From contig NZ_BGOW01000009.1 of assembly GCF_003851125.1 (NCBI RefSeq), positions 1 to 41,333 of the forward strand: a stretch of 41,333 bases of DNA, read 5' to 3'. Made by a program: the position numbers and the translations under genes. Positions within the stretch are counted from its first letter, which is position 1. Every line of letters starts with the position of its first letter. Below are positions 29,610-41,305 of this stretch, piece after piece. The notes below the pieces were generated by a model. It had not been told where the DNA came from. It saw only the letters and a list, made by a program, of their open reading frames with translations, and did not search any database. The DNA comes from Sulfuriferula multivorans. Its GTDB lineage: Bacteria; Pseudomonadota; Gammaproteobacteria; Burkholderiales; Sulfuriferulaceae.

Positions 29610-31502
29610 ATGCAGCAGCCCAACGTCTCAGACCCATTGAAAAAGCAGGGCCTGGCCGCGCTTTCCATCGGCGCGACCGGCGTCGTTTACGGCGATATCG
29701 GCACCAGCCCGCTGTATGCCTTGCAACAGGTTTTCAATGGGCCGCACGGTGTCATCCCCAGCCACAACAATGTGCTTGGAATTCTCTCCCTGGTTTTCTG
29801 GGCATTACTGATCGTGGTCTCGCTCAAGTACGTCGTCTTCATCATGCGTGCGGACAACAAGGGCGAAGGCGGCATCATGGCGCTTATCGCTCTGGTGCAG
29901 CGGGTCACATCGAATGAATCCCGCATGCGCTGGACGCTCGTGGTTTTGGGTCTGTTTGGCGCGGCCCTGTTTTATGGCGATGGCATCATCACCCCGGCGA
30001 TCTCGGTGCTCTCCGCCGTGGAAGGACTGGAAATCGCCACCCCTGCGTTCAAGCCGTATGTCATTCCCATTTCTCTTGCTGTGCTGATCGGACTGTTCCT
30101 GATTCAACGCAAGGGAACGGCCAGCGTCGGCGCGCTGTTCGGCCCGATCATGATGATCTGGTTCGCCACCCTGGGCGGACTCGGACTGATCAAAATCATC
30201 CATTTCCCCGACGTGCTGCAGGCTGTCAGCCCGATGTATGCCGTGCATTTTTTCATTGAAAACCGATGGCAGGGATTCCTGGCGCTGGGTGCGGTGGTAC
30301 TCACGCTGACAGGTGCCGAGGCCCTGTACGCCGACATGGGGCATTTCGGCAAACACCCCATTCGCGCAGCCTGGTTCGGATTTGTTTTGCCTGCACTGCT
30401 GCTCAATTATTTCGGCCAGGGCGCACTGATGATCCATGATGCCAGTGCCGCGGCAAACCCGTTCTACAAAATGGTACCGGAATGGGGGCTGTTACCCATG
30501 GTTGCCCTCGCCACCGTGGCCACGGTCATTGCCTCGCAGGCGGTGATCAGCGGGGCTTTTTCCATCACCCGCCAGGCCATCCAGCTGGGCTACCTGCCGC
30601 GCATGGAAATCCTGCACACCTCGGCCAGGGAGATCGGTCAAACCTACATTCCATTCATAAACTGGACCATGCTGACAGGCATCATCGCCCTGGTTCTCGG
30701 TTTCCAGACTTCCAGCAAACTGGCTGCAGCCTACGGTATCGCCGTCACCGGAACCATGGCAATGACCACCATTCTCGCCTTTGTTGTGGTGCGCGGGCTG
30801 TGGCGATGGAGCTGGCCTGCCACCCTGATTGGCATGACATTTTTCCTGTCGGTCGACCTGGCGTTTTTCAGTGCCAATGCCATGAAGATTGTCCATGGCG
30901 GCTGGTTCCCGCTGGCCGTCGGCATCGTCCTGTTTACGTTGATGACCACCTGGAAAAGAGGACGCAAAATCCTGTTCGAACGCCTGCACATCAATGCGAT
31001 TGCACTCGAACCTTTCCTCGCGGGCATCGCTGCCCATCCGCCGCTACGCGTTCCCGGGACGGCGGTATTCCTGACCGCCACCCCGGAAGGCGTGCCACAT
31101 GCGCTGCTGCATAACCTTGCCCACAACAAAGTGCTGCATGAAAAGGTGGTGCTGCTCACCGTCCGGACCAAAGATGTGCCGTGGGTGCCCGCCAGCGAAC
31201 GCGTTGAAACTTCCCCACTGGGAAATGAGTTTTACCGTATCAAGATCAATTATGGATTCAAGGATGATCCCGACATTCCGCAAGCGCTCGCCCTGTGCAA
31301 GATAGGTGGATTGGAGTTCAACATGCTGGAAACTTCTTTCTTCCTTAGCCGTGAAACCCTCATCGCAACCAAGGTGCCGGGCATGGCCCTGTGGCGCGAG
31401 AAATTGTTTGTCAACATGGCCCGCAATGGAAGCAGCGCAACCGCTTTCTTTAATATCCCCACAAACCGGGTGATTGAACTGGGCGCCCAGATCGAACTTT
31501 AG
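29610..31502 (+). CDS. kup: low-affinity potassium uptake protein Kup
   Basis: The 630-residue potassium/proton symporter of the KUP/HAK/KT family has the hallmark SIGATGVVYGDIGTSPLYAL at its N-terminus. About twelve helices run to residue 460, with the NKGEGGIMAL segment near 90, and a cytoplasmic C-terminal domain follows. The ATG at 29610 gives the typical N-terminus; the frame is open further upstream to a TTG at 29532, but that adds atypical residues. The ribosome binding site is weak. It follows the cyclic-di-GMP gene after 154 bases with no clear terminator between them. A heptanucleotide tandem repeat lies downstream. Confidence 0.96.
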   Translation: MQQPNVSDPLKKQGLAALSIGATGVVYGDIGTSPLYALQQVFNGPHGVIPSHNNVLGILSLVFWALLIVVSLKYVVFIMRADNKGEGGIMALIALVQRVTSNESRMRWTLVVLGLFGAALFYGDGIITPAISVLSAVEGLEIATPAFKPYVIPISLAVLIGLFLIQRKGTASVGALFGPIMMIWFATLGGLGLIKIIHFPDVLQAVSPMYAVHFFIENRWQGFLALGAVVLTLTGAEALYADMGHFGKHPIRAAWFGFVLPALLLNYFGQGALMIHDASAAANPFYKMVPEWGLLPMVALATVATVIASQAVISGAFSITRQAIQLGYLPRMEILHTSAREIGQTYIPFINWTMLTGIIALVLGFQTSSKLAAAYGIAVTGTMAMTTILAFVVVRGLWRWSWPATLIGMTFFLSVDLAFFSANAMKIVHGGWFPLAVGIVLFTLMTTWKRGRKILFERLHINAIALEPFLAGIAAHPPLRVPGTAVFLTATPEGVPHALLHNLAHNKVLHEKVVLLTVRTKDVPWVPASERVETSPLGNEFYRIKINYGFKDDPDIPQALALCKIGGLEFNMLETSFFLSRETLIATKVPGMALWREKLFVNMARNGSSATAFFNIPTNRVIELGAQIEL

Positions 31503-31550
31503 TGCGGCCAGGCAGAAGGTAAAAGCCAAACCAGACAACCCCCCGGTTCT

Positions 31551-31613
31551 TGCCTTTTGCCTTTTGCCTTTTGCCTTTTGCCTTTTGCCTTTTGCCTTTT
31601 GCCTTTTGCATTT
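31551..31613. repeat. heptanucleotide tandem repeat (TGCCTTT)
   Basis: Eight perfect copies of TGCCTTT occupy 31551-31606, followed by one copy with a single change (TGCATTT, 31607-31613) and a partial one. The array lies between the convergent kup and P-type ATPase genes, three bases from the ATPase stop codon. Such an array is prone to slippage and should vary in copy number between strains. One more or fewer copy would not alter either protein. Confidence 0.95.
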
Positions 31614-31616
31614 TGC

Positions 31617-34282
<2,666 letters not shown>

Positions 34283-34286
<4 letters not shown>

Positions 34287-35002
34287 GCCACCAACTCCTT
34301 CAATTCGAGGGCATTGCGCACCGCGTAGGCTGCCTCGTCGTTGTCGAAATAAACGTAGGCGTGGTTCACGCCCAGGCGCCGCACCTGCGCCACCCACCGC
34401 TTGAGCGCAGCGTGGCTATAGCAGCCGCAATAGGGCGCGTCCGGTCCGTGCAGGCGCAGGTAGGCGAAGTCGGCAGTGGCGAGCAGCGGCGAGGTGTAGC
34501 CGCCCAGGCTGTAGATGCACAACGCTGCGTTGCGGGCACGCAGCAGCGCGTAGATTTCCGGCCGCAGCCAGTCCGGGTCGCGCAGTTCGAACGCACAGGG
34601 GATGGCTGCCGGCCAAGCATCGAGAAACACCGTCAGCCGCTCGGCATTGCAGCGCCAGCGCGGCGGCAGCTGGAACAGCACCGGACCGCGCCGGGTGCCA
34701 AGCCCGGTCAGCACTTCGAGGAAAGGCGGCAGCGTGGCCTCCGGCTGCATGAGCTTCTTCAGATGGGTGATGAACCGGCTCGCCTTGGCGGCGAACACGA
34801 AGTGATCCGGTGTGGCGTCAAGCCAGTGGGCGATGGCGCCGGGTGTGGGCAAGCGGTAGAAGCTGGTGTTGATTTCCACCGTATCGAAGTGGCGGGCGTA
34901 GTGGGCGAGCCAGGCGTCCGGCGCCAGATCGGCGGCGTAAAAACGCCCGATCCAATGCGGGTAATGCCAGCCGGAGGTGCCAATGTGCCAGTGCATGAGC
35001 AT
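34283..35002 (-). CDS. DUF72 family protein
   Basis: The 239-residue protein has the DUF72 pattern: HIGTSGWHYPHW at the start, FDTVEINTSFYRLP near 40, FVFAAKASRFITH near 70, and a C-terminal YVYFDNDEAAYAVRNA. DUF72 has a TIM-barrel-like fold, and its biochemical role is unknown. The start is taken as the ATG at 35002, although a TTG one codon earlier and an ATG two codons later are also possible. It lies 25 bases downstream of rtcB, and its stop overlaps the P-type ATPase start by four bases, so it is in the same operon. Confidence 0.92.
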
Positions 35003-35027
35003 CAACCAATAGAAGGATTAACCGGAC

Positions 35028-36455
35028 TCACCCCTTCACGCACGCCTTCGGCCGCAAAAACGCCACGCGCCGCGCCAGACCTGCTTTTTCCGTGACTTCT
35101 GCCACGCTGTCCACATCCTTGTAGGCGCCCGGCGCTTCCTCCGCCGCCCCGCGCATGGACCGGGTGCGGATCAGGATGCCGCGCCCGGCCAGCTCATCGA
35201 TGAGTTCGCGCCCATGCCATTTCTTCAACGCGGCGTTGCGGCTCATGGCGCGGCCGGCGCCGTGGCTGGCGGAGGACCAGGCTTTGGTTTCGCTTTCCTT
35301 GATCCCGGCCAGCACGTAGGAACCGGTGCCCATGCTGCCGCCGATGATGACCGGCTGTCCCACCGCGCGGTAGGCTTCGGGGATGGCGGGATGGCCGGGG
35401 CCGAAAGCGCGGGTGGCGCCCTTGCGATGCACGTAGAGCAAGCGTTCGCGGCCCTCGACCTGGTGTTTTTCCGCCTTGCAGGTGTTGTGGGAAACGTCGT
35501 AGAGCGTATCCAGCCGGCTTGCCGGCAGCACGTGCGCGAACACCTGACGGGTGAGGTGGGCGAGGATCTGGCGGTTGGCCAGCGCCACGTTGACGGCAGC
35601 GTTCATGGCGCCGATGTATTCGCGCCCCTCCGGTGAATTGATCGGCGCGCACGCCAACTCGCGGTCGGGCAGCGCGATACCGAGGCGCTGCGCCGCCTTG
35701 GCCAGACTCACCAGATAGTCGGTGCCGATCTGGTGTCCGAGCCCGCGCGAGCCGCAGTGGATGGACACCAGCACCTGTCCCTGGTGCAGGCCGAACGCCC
35801 GGGCGGCTTCGGCATCGTAAATCTTTTCCACCACCTGCACTTCCAGATAATGATTGCCTGAGCCCAGCGTGCCCATTTCCCCGCGCTGGCGCTGCTTGGC
35901 GAGCTGGGAAACATTGCCCGGCACGGCGCCGGCCATTGTGCCGTGCTCCTCGATGCAGGGCAGGTCATCGGCTTCGCCATAGCCCTGCTCCACCGCCCAG
36001 TGCGCGCCGCCCAGCATGACTTCATCCAGTTCCCTGGGCGCGAGCTTGAGGCTGCCCTCCTCGCCCACACCGGCAGGGATGTGGCGGAACAGCTCGTCCG
36101 CCAGCCGCGGCAGCACCGGCACGATGTCGGCCAGATCCAGATTGCTGCGCAGGCAGCGGATGCCGCAGGAAATGTCGAAACCCACGCCGCCGGCGGAAAT
36201 GATGCCACCCAGCTCCGGGTCGAATGCCGCCACCCCGCCGATGGGGAAGCCGTAGCCCCAGTGCGCATCCGGCATGGTCATGGCCGCGCCCACCAACCCC
36301 GGCAGGCGCGCCACATTGCTGATCTGCTCCAGCACCTTGTCGTCCATGGTTTCCAGCAGCACCTGCGAGCCGTAAAGCTTGACCAGCGCGCGCTTGCCGT
36401 CTGACGGCAGGGTGTAGCAGTAGTCTTCGATCTGCTTGAGCCGACTGATGTCCAT
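35028..36455 (-). CDS. rtcB: RNA-splicing ligase RtcB
   Basis: The 475-residue GTP- and manganese-dependent RNA ligase joins 2',3'-cyclic-phosphate or 3'-phosphate ends to 5'-OH ends. Motifs seen are GGVGFDISCGIR near residue 89 (metal Cys), GSGNHYLEVQ near 198, HCGSRGLGHQIG near 233, MGTGSYVLAG near 375, and SSASHGAGRAMSR near 393, whose His is the expected guanylylation site. Length fits the shorter RtcB group. Archease, its activator, is encoded directly upstream with a nine-base gap. No rtcA cyclase or rtcR regulator is seen in the window, so regulation differs from the E. coli rtcBA arrangement. Confidence 0.96.
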   Translation of the reverse strand: MDISRLKQIEDYCYTLPSDGKRALVKLYGSQVLLETMDDKVLEQISNVARLPGLVGAAMTMPDAHWGYGFPIGGVAAFDPELGGIISAGGVGFDISCGIRCLRSNLDLADIVPVLPRLADELFRHIPAGVGEEGSLKLAPRELDEVMLGGAHWAVEQGYGEADDLPCIEEHGTMAGAVPGNVSQLAKQRQRGEMGTLGSGNHYLEVQVVEKIYDAEAARAFGLHQGQVLVSIHCGSRGLGHQIGTDYLVSLAKAAQRLGIALPDRELACAPINSPEGREYIGAMNAAVNVALANRQILAHLTRQVFAHVLPASRLDTLYDVSHNTCKAEKHQVEGRERLLYVHRKGATRAFGPGHPAIPEAYRAVGQPVIIGGSMGTGSYVLAGIKESETKAWSSASHGAGRAMSRNAALKKWHGRELIDELAGRGILIRTRSMRGAAEEAPGAYKDVDSVAEVTEKAGLARRVAFLRPKACVKG

Positions 36456-36464
36456 GACATGCCC

Positions 36465-36875
36465 TCATACGTCCACGATGCAGCGCGCTTCCCACTGCCC
36501 CTCACGTTCCCGCACCGACAGCATGGTGAGCGTGGCGCCCTTCACCTCCACGCCGCGTTCCAGATCGGACCGCCACGGCTCGCCCCAGGCTGTGCCATGC
36601 CAGTTGTCGCCGTCTCGCCGCAGCTGAAAATGCCCGAATATCAAGCCCCGGGCACGCGCTTCCGCCAACAGGCGGTTAAGCCAGATCACCAGCGCCAGCT
36701 CCAGGTCGGCTTCCTCGAAATCGAACGCCACCTGCACGTTGCGCTGCACTGCCGCGAGATCGGTCATCACCGCGAACATGGCCGCGGCGGCGCGCTCGAA
36801 CGCCTGACCCACGCTGGCGCCGCAGCCGATGACACCAATGTCGGCATCGTGCTCGAAGTAATCCACGCCTTCCAT
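36465..36875 (-). CDS. archease, RtcB activator
   Basis: The 136-residue archease-family protein speeds RtcB guanylylation and allows multiple turnover. Seen are YFEHDADIGVIGCG at the N-terminus (the metal-binding Asp/His region), the central LVIWLNRLLAEA helix, and the C-terminal KGATLTMLSVREREGQWEARCIVDV strand region that ends the family fold. It is the first gene of the minus-strand operon and lies nine bases before rtcB, a pairing well known in archaea and scattered bacteria. It is divergent from the HlyD gene, with 169 bases between them. Confidence 0.93.
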   Translation of the reverse strand: MEGVDYFEHDADIGVIGCGASVGQAFERAAAAMFAVMTDLAAVQRNVQVAFDFEEADLELALVIWLNRLLAEARARGLIFGHFQLRRDGDNWHGTAWGEPWRSDLERGVEVKGATLTMLSVREREGQWEARCIVDV

Positions 36876-36951
36876 GGCTTTAGAGGTGCCTTGTAATCAT
36901 GCCCCGTCACTGTTACATAACCAGTATAGGTCGCGTCGGCTTCATCCGCCC

Positions 36952-36964
36952 TGACTTTAAGTCA
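36952..36964. promoter_or_regulatory. 13-bp palindrome between divergent operons
   Basis: TGACTTTAAGTCA is a perfect 13-base palindrome around a central T, lying midway between archease (minus) and the HlyD gene (plus). It is placed well for an operator controlling either operon. No adjacent regulator gene identifies its binding protein. Confidence 0.3.
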
Positions 36965-37044
36965 ACCGGCACTTACCGCGCGCCGGGCTGACGCGTTTAG
37001 AATGTTATGCTTCATCCTGCACCTGTCCACCATGCTGCCGACCC

Positions 37045-38013
37045 ATGAATATTCTGTTTAACCGCTGTTACAGCTTAGTACCGCACCTGTTGGCGGGATG
37101 TCTGCTGGCGGGATGCCAGCCCGCTCCACCGCAACACTTCCAGGGCTACGCGGAAGGCGAGCCGGTGCGGGTGGCGGCGCAGCAGTCGGGGGTGTTGACT
37201 TCGCTCGCGGTGCAGCGCGGCGACACGGTGCAGACGGGTACCGCCTTGTTCAGTCTGGAACAGGCGCAGGAAGCCGCAACAGTGGCGCAGTCACAAGCAC
37301 TGCTGGCACAGGCGCAGGCGCAAGCGGCCAACCTGGGTACAGGCAAGCGAGCGCCGGAGATCGCAGTGATCGATGCACAGATTGCGGATGCGCGGGCACG
37401 CGCCCGGCTGTCCCGGGATCAGTTGGCGCGCCAGCAGGCATTGCGGGCGAAAGGCTTTATCAGCGTCGAGGCACTGGACCAGGCGCGCACCCAGCTCGCC
37501 CGCGACCAGGCGCACCTCGCCGAAACCGAAGCACAGCGCAGCAGCGCCCGGCTGCCAGGGCGCGCGGATGAGCGTTCTGCCGCTGCCGCTCAAGTCGATG
37601 CTGCCCAGGCGCAGCTGGCGCAAAGCCAGGTTCGGCTGGCGCAGAAATCCCAGACCGCGCCGGTGAGCGGTCCGGTGGAGGACAGTTTTTACCGTGTAGG
37701 GGAATGGGTGGCCGCCGGCCAGCCGGTGCTGTCCATCCTGCCGCCGCAAAATATCAAGGTGCGTTTCTTCGTGCCGGAAACGCGGCTGGCCGCCCTGCAT
37801 GCCGGAGGAAATGTGCACATCAGTTGCGATGGCTGCGGCGCACCGATCGCAGCCACCGTGCGCTTCATCGCCCAGCAAGCCGAATACACGCCGCCGGTGC
37901 TGTATAGCGAAAACAACCGCCACCGTCTGGTCTACATGGTGGAAGCCTGGCCCGCGCCGAAGGATGCGACGCGGCTGCACCCCGGCCAGCCGGTGAGCGT
38001 GACACTGCAATGA
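37045..38013 (+). CDS. HlyD-family periplasmic adaptor lipoprotein of an ABC exporter
   Basis: The 322-residue membrane fusion protein has a signal with an LLAGC lipobox (cleavage before Cys at about residue 24, then QPAPP), so it should be lipid-anchored. It has an N-terminal biotinyl-like half (VRVAAQQSGVLTSLAVQRGDTVQTG), an Ala/Gln-rich coiled-coil hairpin (about 70-200), the second lipoyl half (SGPVEDSFYRVGEWVAAGQPVLSI) and a beta-barrel end. It links an inner-membrane ABC exporter to an outer-membrane channel. The ATP-binding protein gene overlaps its end by four bases. The gene order resembles ybhG-ybhF-ybhR or yhiI-yhiH-yhhJ of enterobacteria. Confidence 0.92.
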   Translation: MNILFNRCYSLVPHLLAGCLLAGCQPAPPQHFQGYAEGEPVRVAAQQSGVLTSLAVQRGDTVQTGTALFSLEQAQEAATVAQSQALLAQAQAQAANLGTGKRAPEIAVIDAQIADARARARLSRDQLARQQALRAKGFISVEALDQARTQLARDQAHLAETEAQRSSARLPGRADERSAAAAQVDAAQAQLAQSQVRLAQKSQTAPVSGPVEDSFYRVGEWVAAGQPVLSILPPQNIKVRFFVPETRLAALHAGGNVHISCDGCGAPIAATVRFIAQQAEYTPPVLYSENNRHRLVYMVEAWPAPKDATRLHPGQPVSVTLQ

Positions 38014-38924
38014 GCGAGGCGCTGCTCATCGACGTCCACGAACTGAGCAAATCCTTCAACGGCAAGCGCGCCGTCAACGGCCTGTCGCTGCAGGTGCGCG
38101 GCGGCGAAATCTTTGGCTTTCTGGGACCCAACGGCAGCGGCAAGACCACCTCGATCCGCATGCTGTGCGGGCTGCTCACGCCGGATTCCGGCAGCGGCAC
38201 CTGCCTGGATTTCGACGTGCTCACGCAGAGCCGCGAAATCAAGAAACAGGTGGGCTACATGACCCAGCGGTTCAGCTTTTACGATGATTTATCCATCCGC
38301 GAAAATCTGGACTTTGTTGCGCGCATGTATGGCATGGACAACCGCCGCAGCGTGGTGGAACAGTCGATGATCGACCTCGGTCTGGCCGACCGGCGCGAAC
38401 AACTGGCGGGCACGCTCTCCGGCGGCTGGAAACAGCGCCTGGCCTTGGCTGCCTGCATGCTGCACCAGCCGCGCCTGCTGCTGCTGGATGAACCCACCGC
38501 CGGTGTCGACCCCAAGGCGCGGCGCGATTTCTGGGATGAAATTCATCGCCTGGCCGGACAAGGCATCAGCGTGCTGGTGTCCACTCACTACATGGACGAG
38601 GCGGCACGCTGCCACCGCCTGGGCTACATCGCCTATGGTGACCTGCTCGCATCCGGCACGCCGGACGAACTGCTGGCTGCCAGCCGATTGGTGAGTTTCA
38701 ACGTGCGGGGCAGCGACCTGGCACTGGGAGAACGGCTCAAGGCCCTGCCCGGCATCGAGCAGGTTGTTGCCATGGGGCATGTCTACAGCGTCAGCGGCAC
38801 CGATGGGGAACGCATCAGGCAGAGCCTGTCCGGGATTGAGGGTTTGCGCTTCGAGCCGGTGGAAACGGGGCTGGAGCAGGTCTTCATCCAGCTCATGGAT
38901 CGCACCCCGGAGAAAATCGGATGA
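38010..38924 (+). CDS. ABC-2 type exporter ATP-binding protein
   Basis: The 304-residue ATPase has Walker A GPNGSGKTTS near residue 40, signature LSGGWKQRLA near 138, and Walker B LLLLDEPTAGVDP near 155, with the switch His in STHYMDEAARC. A single ATP-binding domain is present; the enterobacterial YbhF has two in one chain. The ATGA overlap with the adaptor gene shows coupling. The C-terminal 80 residues (SRLVSFNVRGSDL onward) are the usual DrrA-type extension. A MITE-like element lies between it and the permease gene. Confidence 0.94.
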   Translation: MSEALLIDVHELSKSFNGKRAVNGLSLQVRGGEIFGFLGPNGSGKTTSIRMLCGLLTPDSGSGTCLDFDVLTQSREIKKQVGYMTQRFSFYDDLSIRENLDFVARMYGMDNRRSVVEQSMIDLGLADRREQLAGTLSGGWKQRLALAACMLHQPRLLLLDEPTAGVDPKARRDFWDEIHRLAGQGISVLVSTHYMDEAARCHRLGYIAYGDLLASGTPDELLAASRLVSFNVRGSDLALGERLKALPGIEQVVAMGHVYSVSGTDGERIRQSLSGIEGLRFEPVETGLEQVFIQLMDRTPEKIG

Positions 38925-38939
38925 AGCTTGAAATTACTT

Positions 38940-39070
38940 TGGCCACAGCGAACACAGAGCACACGGAGAACAGCCAAGGCGGTCAGGCCGGATATGCTTG
39001 TATGCCCAGAACAAGATCGTTGCCAATCTCGCTCCCGCCTTCTCTGCGCTCTCTGTGGCCTCTGTGGCCA
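38940..39070. mobile_element. MITE-like inverted-repeat element between exporter genes
   Basis: Imperfect terminal inverted repeats of 31 bases, about 23 of them matching, begin TGGCCACAG at 38940 and end with its complement at 39070. Between them lies about 70 bases with no coding frame. Repeats of the type CCACAGAGxxCACAGAG occur in many copies in bacterial genomes as intergenic elements. Here it fills the only large gap of an otherwise compact operon. Confidence 0.55.
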
Positions 39071-39089
39071 TTGAATTGCGATTGTTAAC

Positions 39090-40226
39090 ATGAAGCTGCC
39101 GCTCTCCCTGCACCGCCTGTGGGCCATCGTGGCGAAGGAATTCATCCAGCTGCGGCGCGATCGCATCACCTTTGCCATGATGGTGGGCATTCCCGTGATG
39201 CAACTGGTGCTGTTCGGCTTTGCCATCAATACCGACCCCAAGCACTTGCCTACTGTGGTGCTGGACGCCGACCAGAGCGCGTATTCGCGCAGCTTCACGG
39301 CGGGTCTGGAAAACAGCGGTTACTTCGATATACGGCCTTACACAGGAGGTGTCGCACAGGCGGAACAAGGCATGGCGGTGGGTACGATCCAGTTCATTGT
39401 TTCCATCCCCGCCGATTTCTCGCGCCGCCTGGTACGCGGCGAGAAACCCGCGGTACTGGTGGAAGCGGACGCTTCCGACCCCTCCGCCACCGGCAACGCG
39501 CTGGCGGCGTTGGCCAGCCTCAACCAGACCGTGCTGTCCCATGACCTGACCGGCCCGCTCGCCCAGCTGAACAGCGCGCCACCGCCGTTCGAAATCCGCG
39601 TGCAACGCAACTACAACCCGGAGGGCATCACCCAGTACAACATCGTGCCGGGACTGATGGGCACCATCCTCACCATGACCATGATCATGATGACCGGCAT
39701 GGCGGTGACCCGCGAACTGGAACGCGGCACCCTGGAAAACCTGCTGGCCATGCCGGTGCACCCGCTGGAAGTGATGATCGGCAAGATCATCCCCTACATC
39801 ATGGTGGGCTACATCCAGGTGGTGGTCATCCTCACCGCCGCGTACTTCCTGTTCCACGTTCCCATCGCCGGCAGTCTGCCGCTGTTGCTGGCCTGCGTGC
39901 TGATTTTTCTGGCTGCCAATCTCGCCGTCGGCATGATGTTCTCCACCATCGCCAAAAGCCAGCTGCAGGCCATGCAGATGACGTTTTTCTTTTTCCTGCC
40001 GTCCATGCTGCTGTCCGGCTTCATGTTCCCGTTTCGCGGCATGCCGGAGTGGGCGCAGGTCATCGGTTCCGCGCTGCCGCTCACCCACTTCCTGCGCATC
40101 GTGCGCGGCATCATGCTGAAAGGCAACGGCTGGACCGAAACCTGGCCGAGCGTGTGGCCGCTGCTGGTGTTCATGGCGGTGGTACTGGCGATAGGCTTGA
40201 AACGCTACCGGCGCACGCTGGATTAA
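39090..40226 (+). CDS. ABC-2 type exporter permease
   Basis: The 378-residue inner-membrane permease has one N-terminal helix (about 25-45), a large periplasmic domain (about 45-180) and five C-terminal helices (about 185-370). The conserved segments are ELERGTLENLLAMPVHPLEVMIGKIIPY near 210 and LPLTHFLRIVRGIMLKG near 330. This is the YbhR/YhhJ type. Only one permease gene is present, so a homodimer is likely. It is separated from the ATPase gene by the MITE-like element, but no terminator is obvious in it. A short inverted repeat (40234-40251) follows the stop codon. Confidence 0.94.
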   Translation: MKLPLSLHRLWAIVAKEFIQLRRDRITFAMMVGIPVMQLVLFGFAINTDPKHLPTVVLDADQSAYSRSFTAGLENSGYFDIRPYTGGVAQAEQGMAVGTIQFIVSIPADFSRRLVRGEKPAVLVEADASDPSATGNALAALASLNQTVLSHDLTGPLAQLNSAPPPFEIRVQRNYNPEGITQYNIVPGLMGTILTMTMIMMTGMAVTRELERGTLENLLAMPVHPLEVMIGKIIPYIMVGYIQVVVILTAAYFLFHVPIAGSLPLLLACVLIFLAANLAVGMMFSTIAKSQLQAMQMTFFFFLPSMLLSGFMFPFRGMPEWAQVIGSALPLTHFLRIVRGIMLKGNGWTETWPSVWPLLVFMAVVLAIGLKRYRRTLD

Positions 40227-40354
40227 GCGGGTATCGATCATGCACGATCGACCGTCCACTCCGGAGCGCAAGCTGTCCATCACAGCCAGCTCTCTGGGTA
40301 TCACTTTCAACCAAAAACGGGCGCTCGATACTTATTTATGACAGCCTGCTGGAT

Positions 40355-40382
40355 TTGTATTTTTTCAAGTTGATGCTATACA
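40355..40382 (+). promoter_or_regulatory. sigma-70-like promoter of the Crp/Fnr-type gene
   Basis: TTGTAT (40355-40360) and TATACA (40377-40382) are separated by 16 bases, within an AT-rich stretch, and lie 40 bases upstream of the start codon. This is a fair consensus match by eye. Confidence 0.4.
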
Positions 40383-40421
40383 TATACAGATGATTTAGAT
40401 GTACTTATTGATAGGACGCAT

Positions 40422-41264
40422 ATGGATACCCCGCAAAGTCCCAATCAAAACCATCTTCTTGCCGGACTGCCCACGGCTGAATTCGAACACATCGCTCCGC
40501 ATCTGGAGTTGGTCGCAATGCCGCTGGGCGAAATCCTTTATGAATCCGGCAGCCAGTTAAAGTACGTCTATTTTCCGACAACCGCCATCGTGTCTCTGCA
40601 TTACGTGACGGAAAGCGGTGCATCGTCCGAAATCGCGGGGGTGGGCAATGAGGGCGTACTCGGTATTTCGCTTTTCATGGGCGGGAATACCACTACTGGC
40701 CGGGCCATCGTGTCTACCGGCGGTTATGCCTACCGACTCAAGACGCGGGTGTTGATGGAGGAATACAACCGTGTCGGGGGGCGCCGCGCCGGCGCCATGC
40801 AGCACATGCTGCTGCGCTATACCCAGGCGCTGATTACACAGGTATCCCAAACGGCGGTATGCAATCGCCACCACACTGTGGAGCAGCAATTGTGCCGGTG
40901 GTTGTTGCTGACCCTAGATCACATGCCTTCGAACGAGTTGACCATGACGCAGGAACTGATTGCCAGCATGATCGGCGTACGGCGTGAAGGCATTACCGAG
41001 GCCGCCGGGCATTTGCAGCAAGCAGGGCTCATTCGCTACCGCCGTGGTCACATCACCGTGCTTGACCGTTCAGGCCTGGAGTCCCGCGTGTGTGAATGCT
41101 ATGCGGTGGTCAAAAACGAATTCGATCGCTTGCTTCCCAGGGTGCGGAACCAGGCGATAGACTCAGCCATCCATCCTAATCCTTCGCCGCGGCTGCGCGC
41201 TGTGAAAGCCAGAAAAAAAATGGAGCGTATCCGATTTTATGAGGGTGTAAATAATTTTGTGTAA
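40422..41264 (+). CDS. Crp/Fnr family transcriptional regulator
   Basis: The 280-residue protein has an N-terminal cyclic-nucleotide-binding-like domain (about 15-140; GEILYESGSQLKYVYFPTTAIVSL) and a long dimer helix. Its C-terminal winged helix-turn-helix (about 175-240) includes LTMTQELIASMIGVRREGITEAAGHLQQAGLIRY. The Fnr iron-sulfur cysteines at the N-terminus are absent, and the cAMP-binding RxS pattern is not seen, so the ligand is unknown. Proteins of this style are frequent in alpha- and betaproteobacteria. The extra 40 residues at the C-terminus (from about 240) are basic. The start has AGGA upstream. Confidence 0.92.
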   Translation: MDTPQSPNQNHLLAGLPTAEFEHIAPHLELVAMPLGEILYESGSQLKYVYFPTTAIVSLHYVTESGASSEIAGVGNEGVLGISLFMGGNTTTGRAIVSTGGYAYRLKTRVLMEEYNRVGGRRAGAMQHMLLRYTQALITQVSQTAVCNRHHTVEQQLCRWLLLTLDHMPSNELTMTQELIASMIGVRREGITEAAGHLQQAGLIRYRRGHITVLDRSGLESRVCECYAVVKNEFDRLLPRVRNQAIDSAIHPNPSPRLRAVKARKKMERIRFYEGVNNFV

Positions 41265-41305
41265 ACGGTCATTAGGCAGGAGACTGCCACCTCCAAAGGA
41301 AAACC

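Noticed and set aside
40234-40251. TCGATC/GATCGA inverted repeat as terminator of the exporter operon
   Set aside because: Six-base-pair stem with no T-run; too weak to call.
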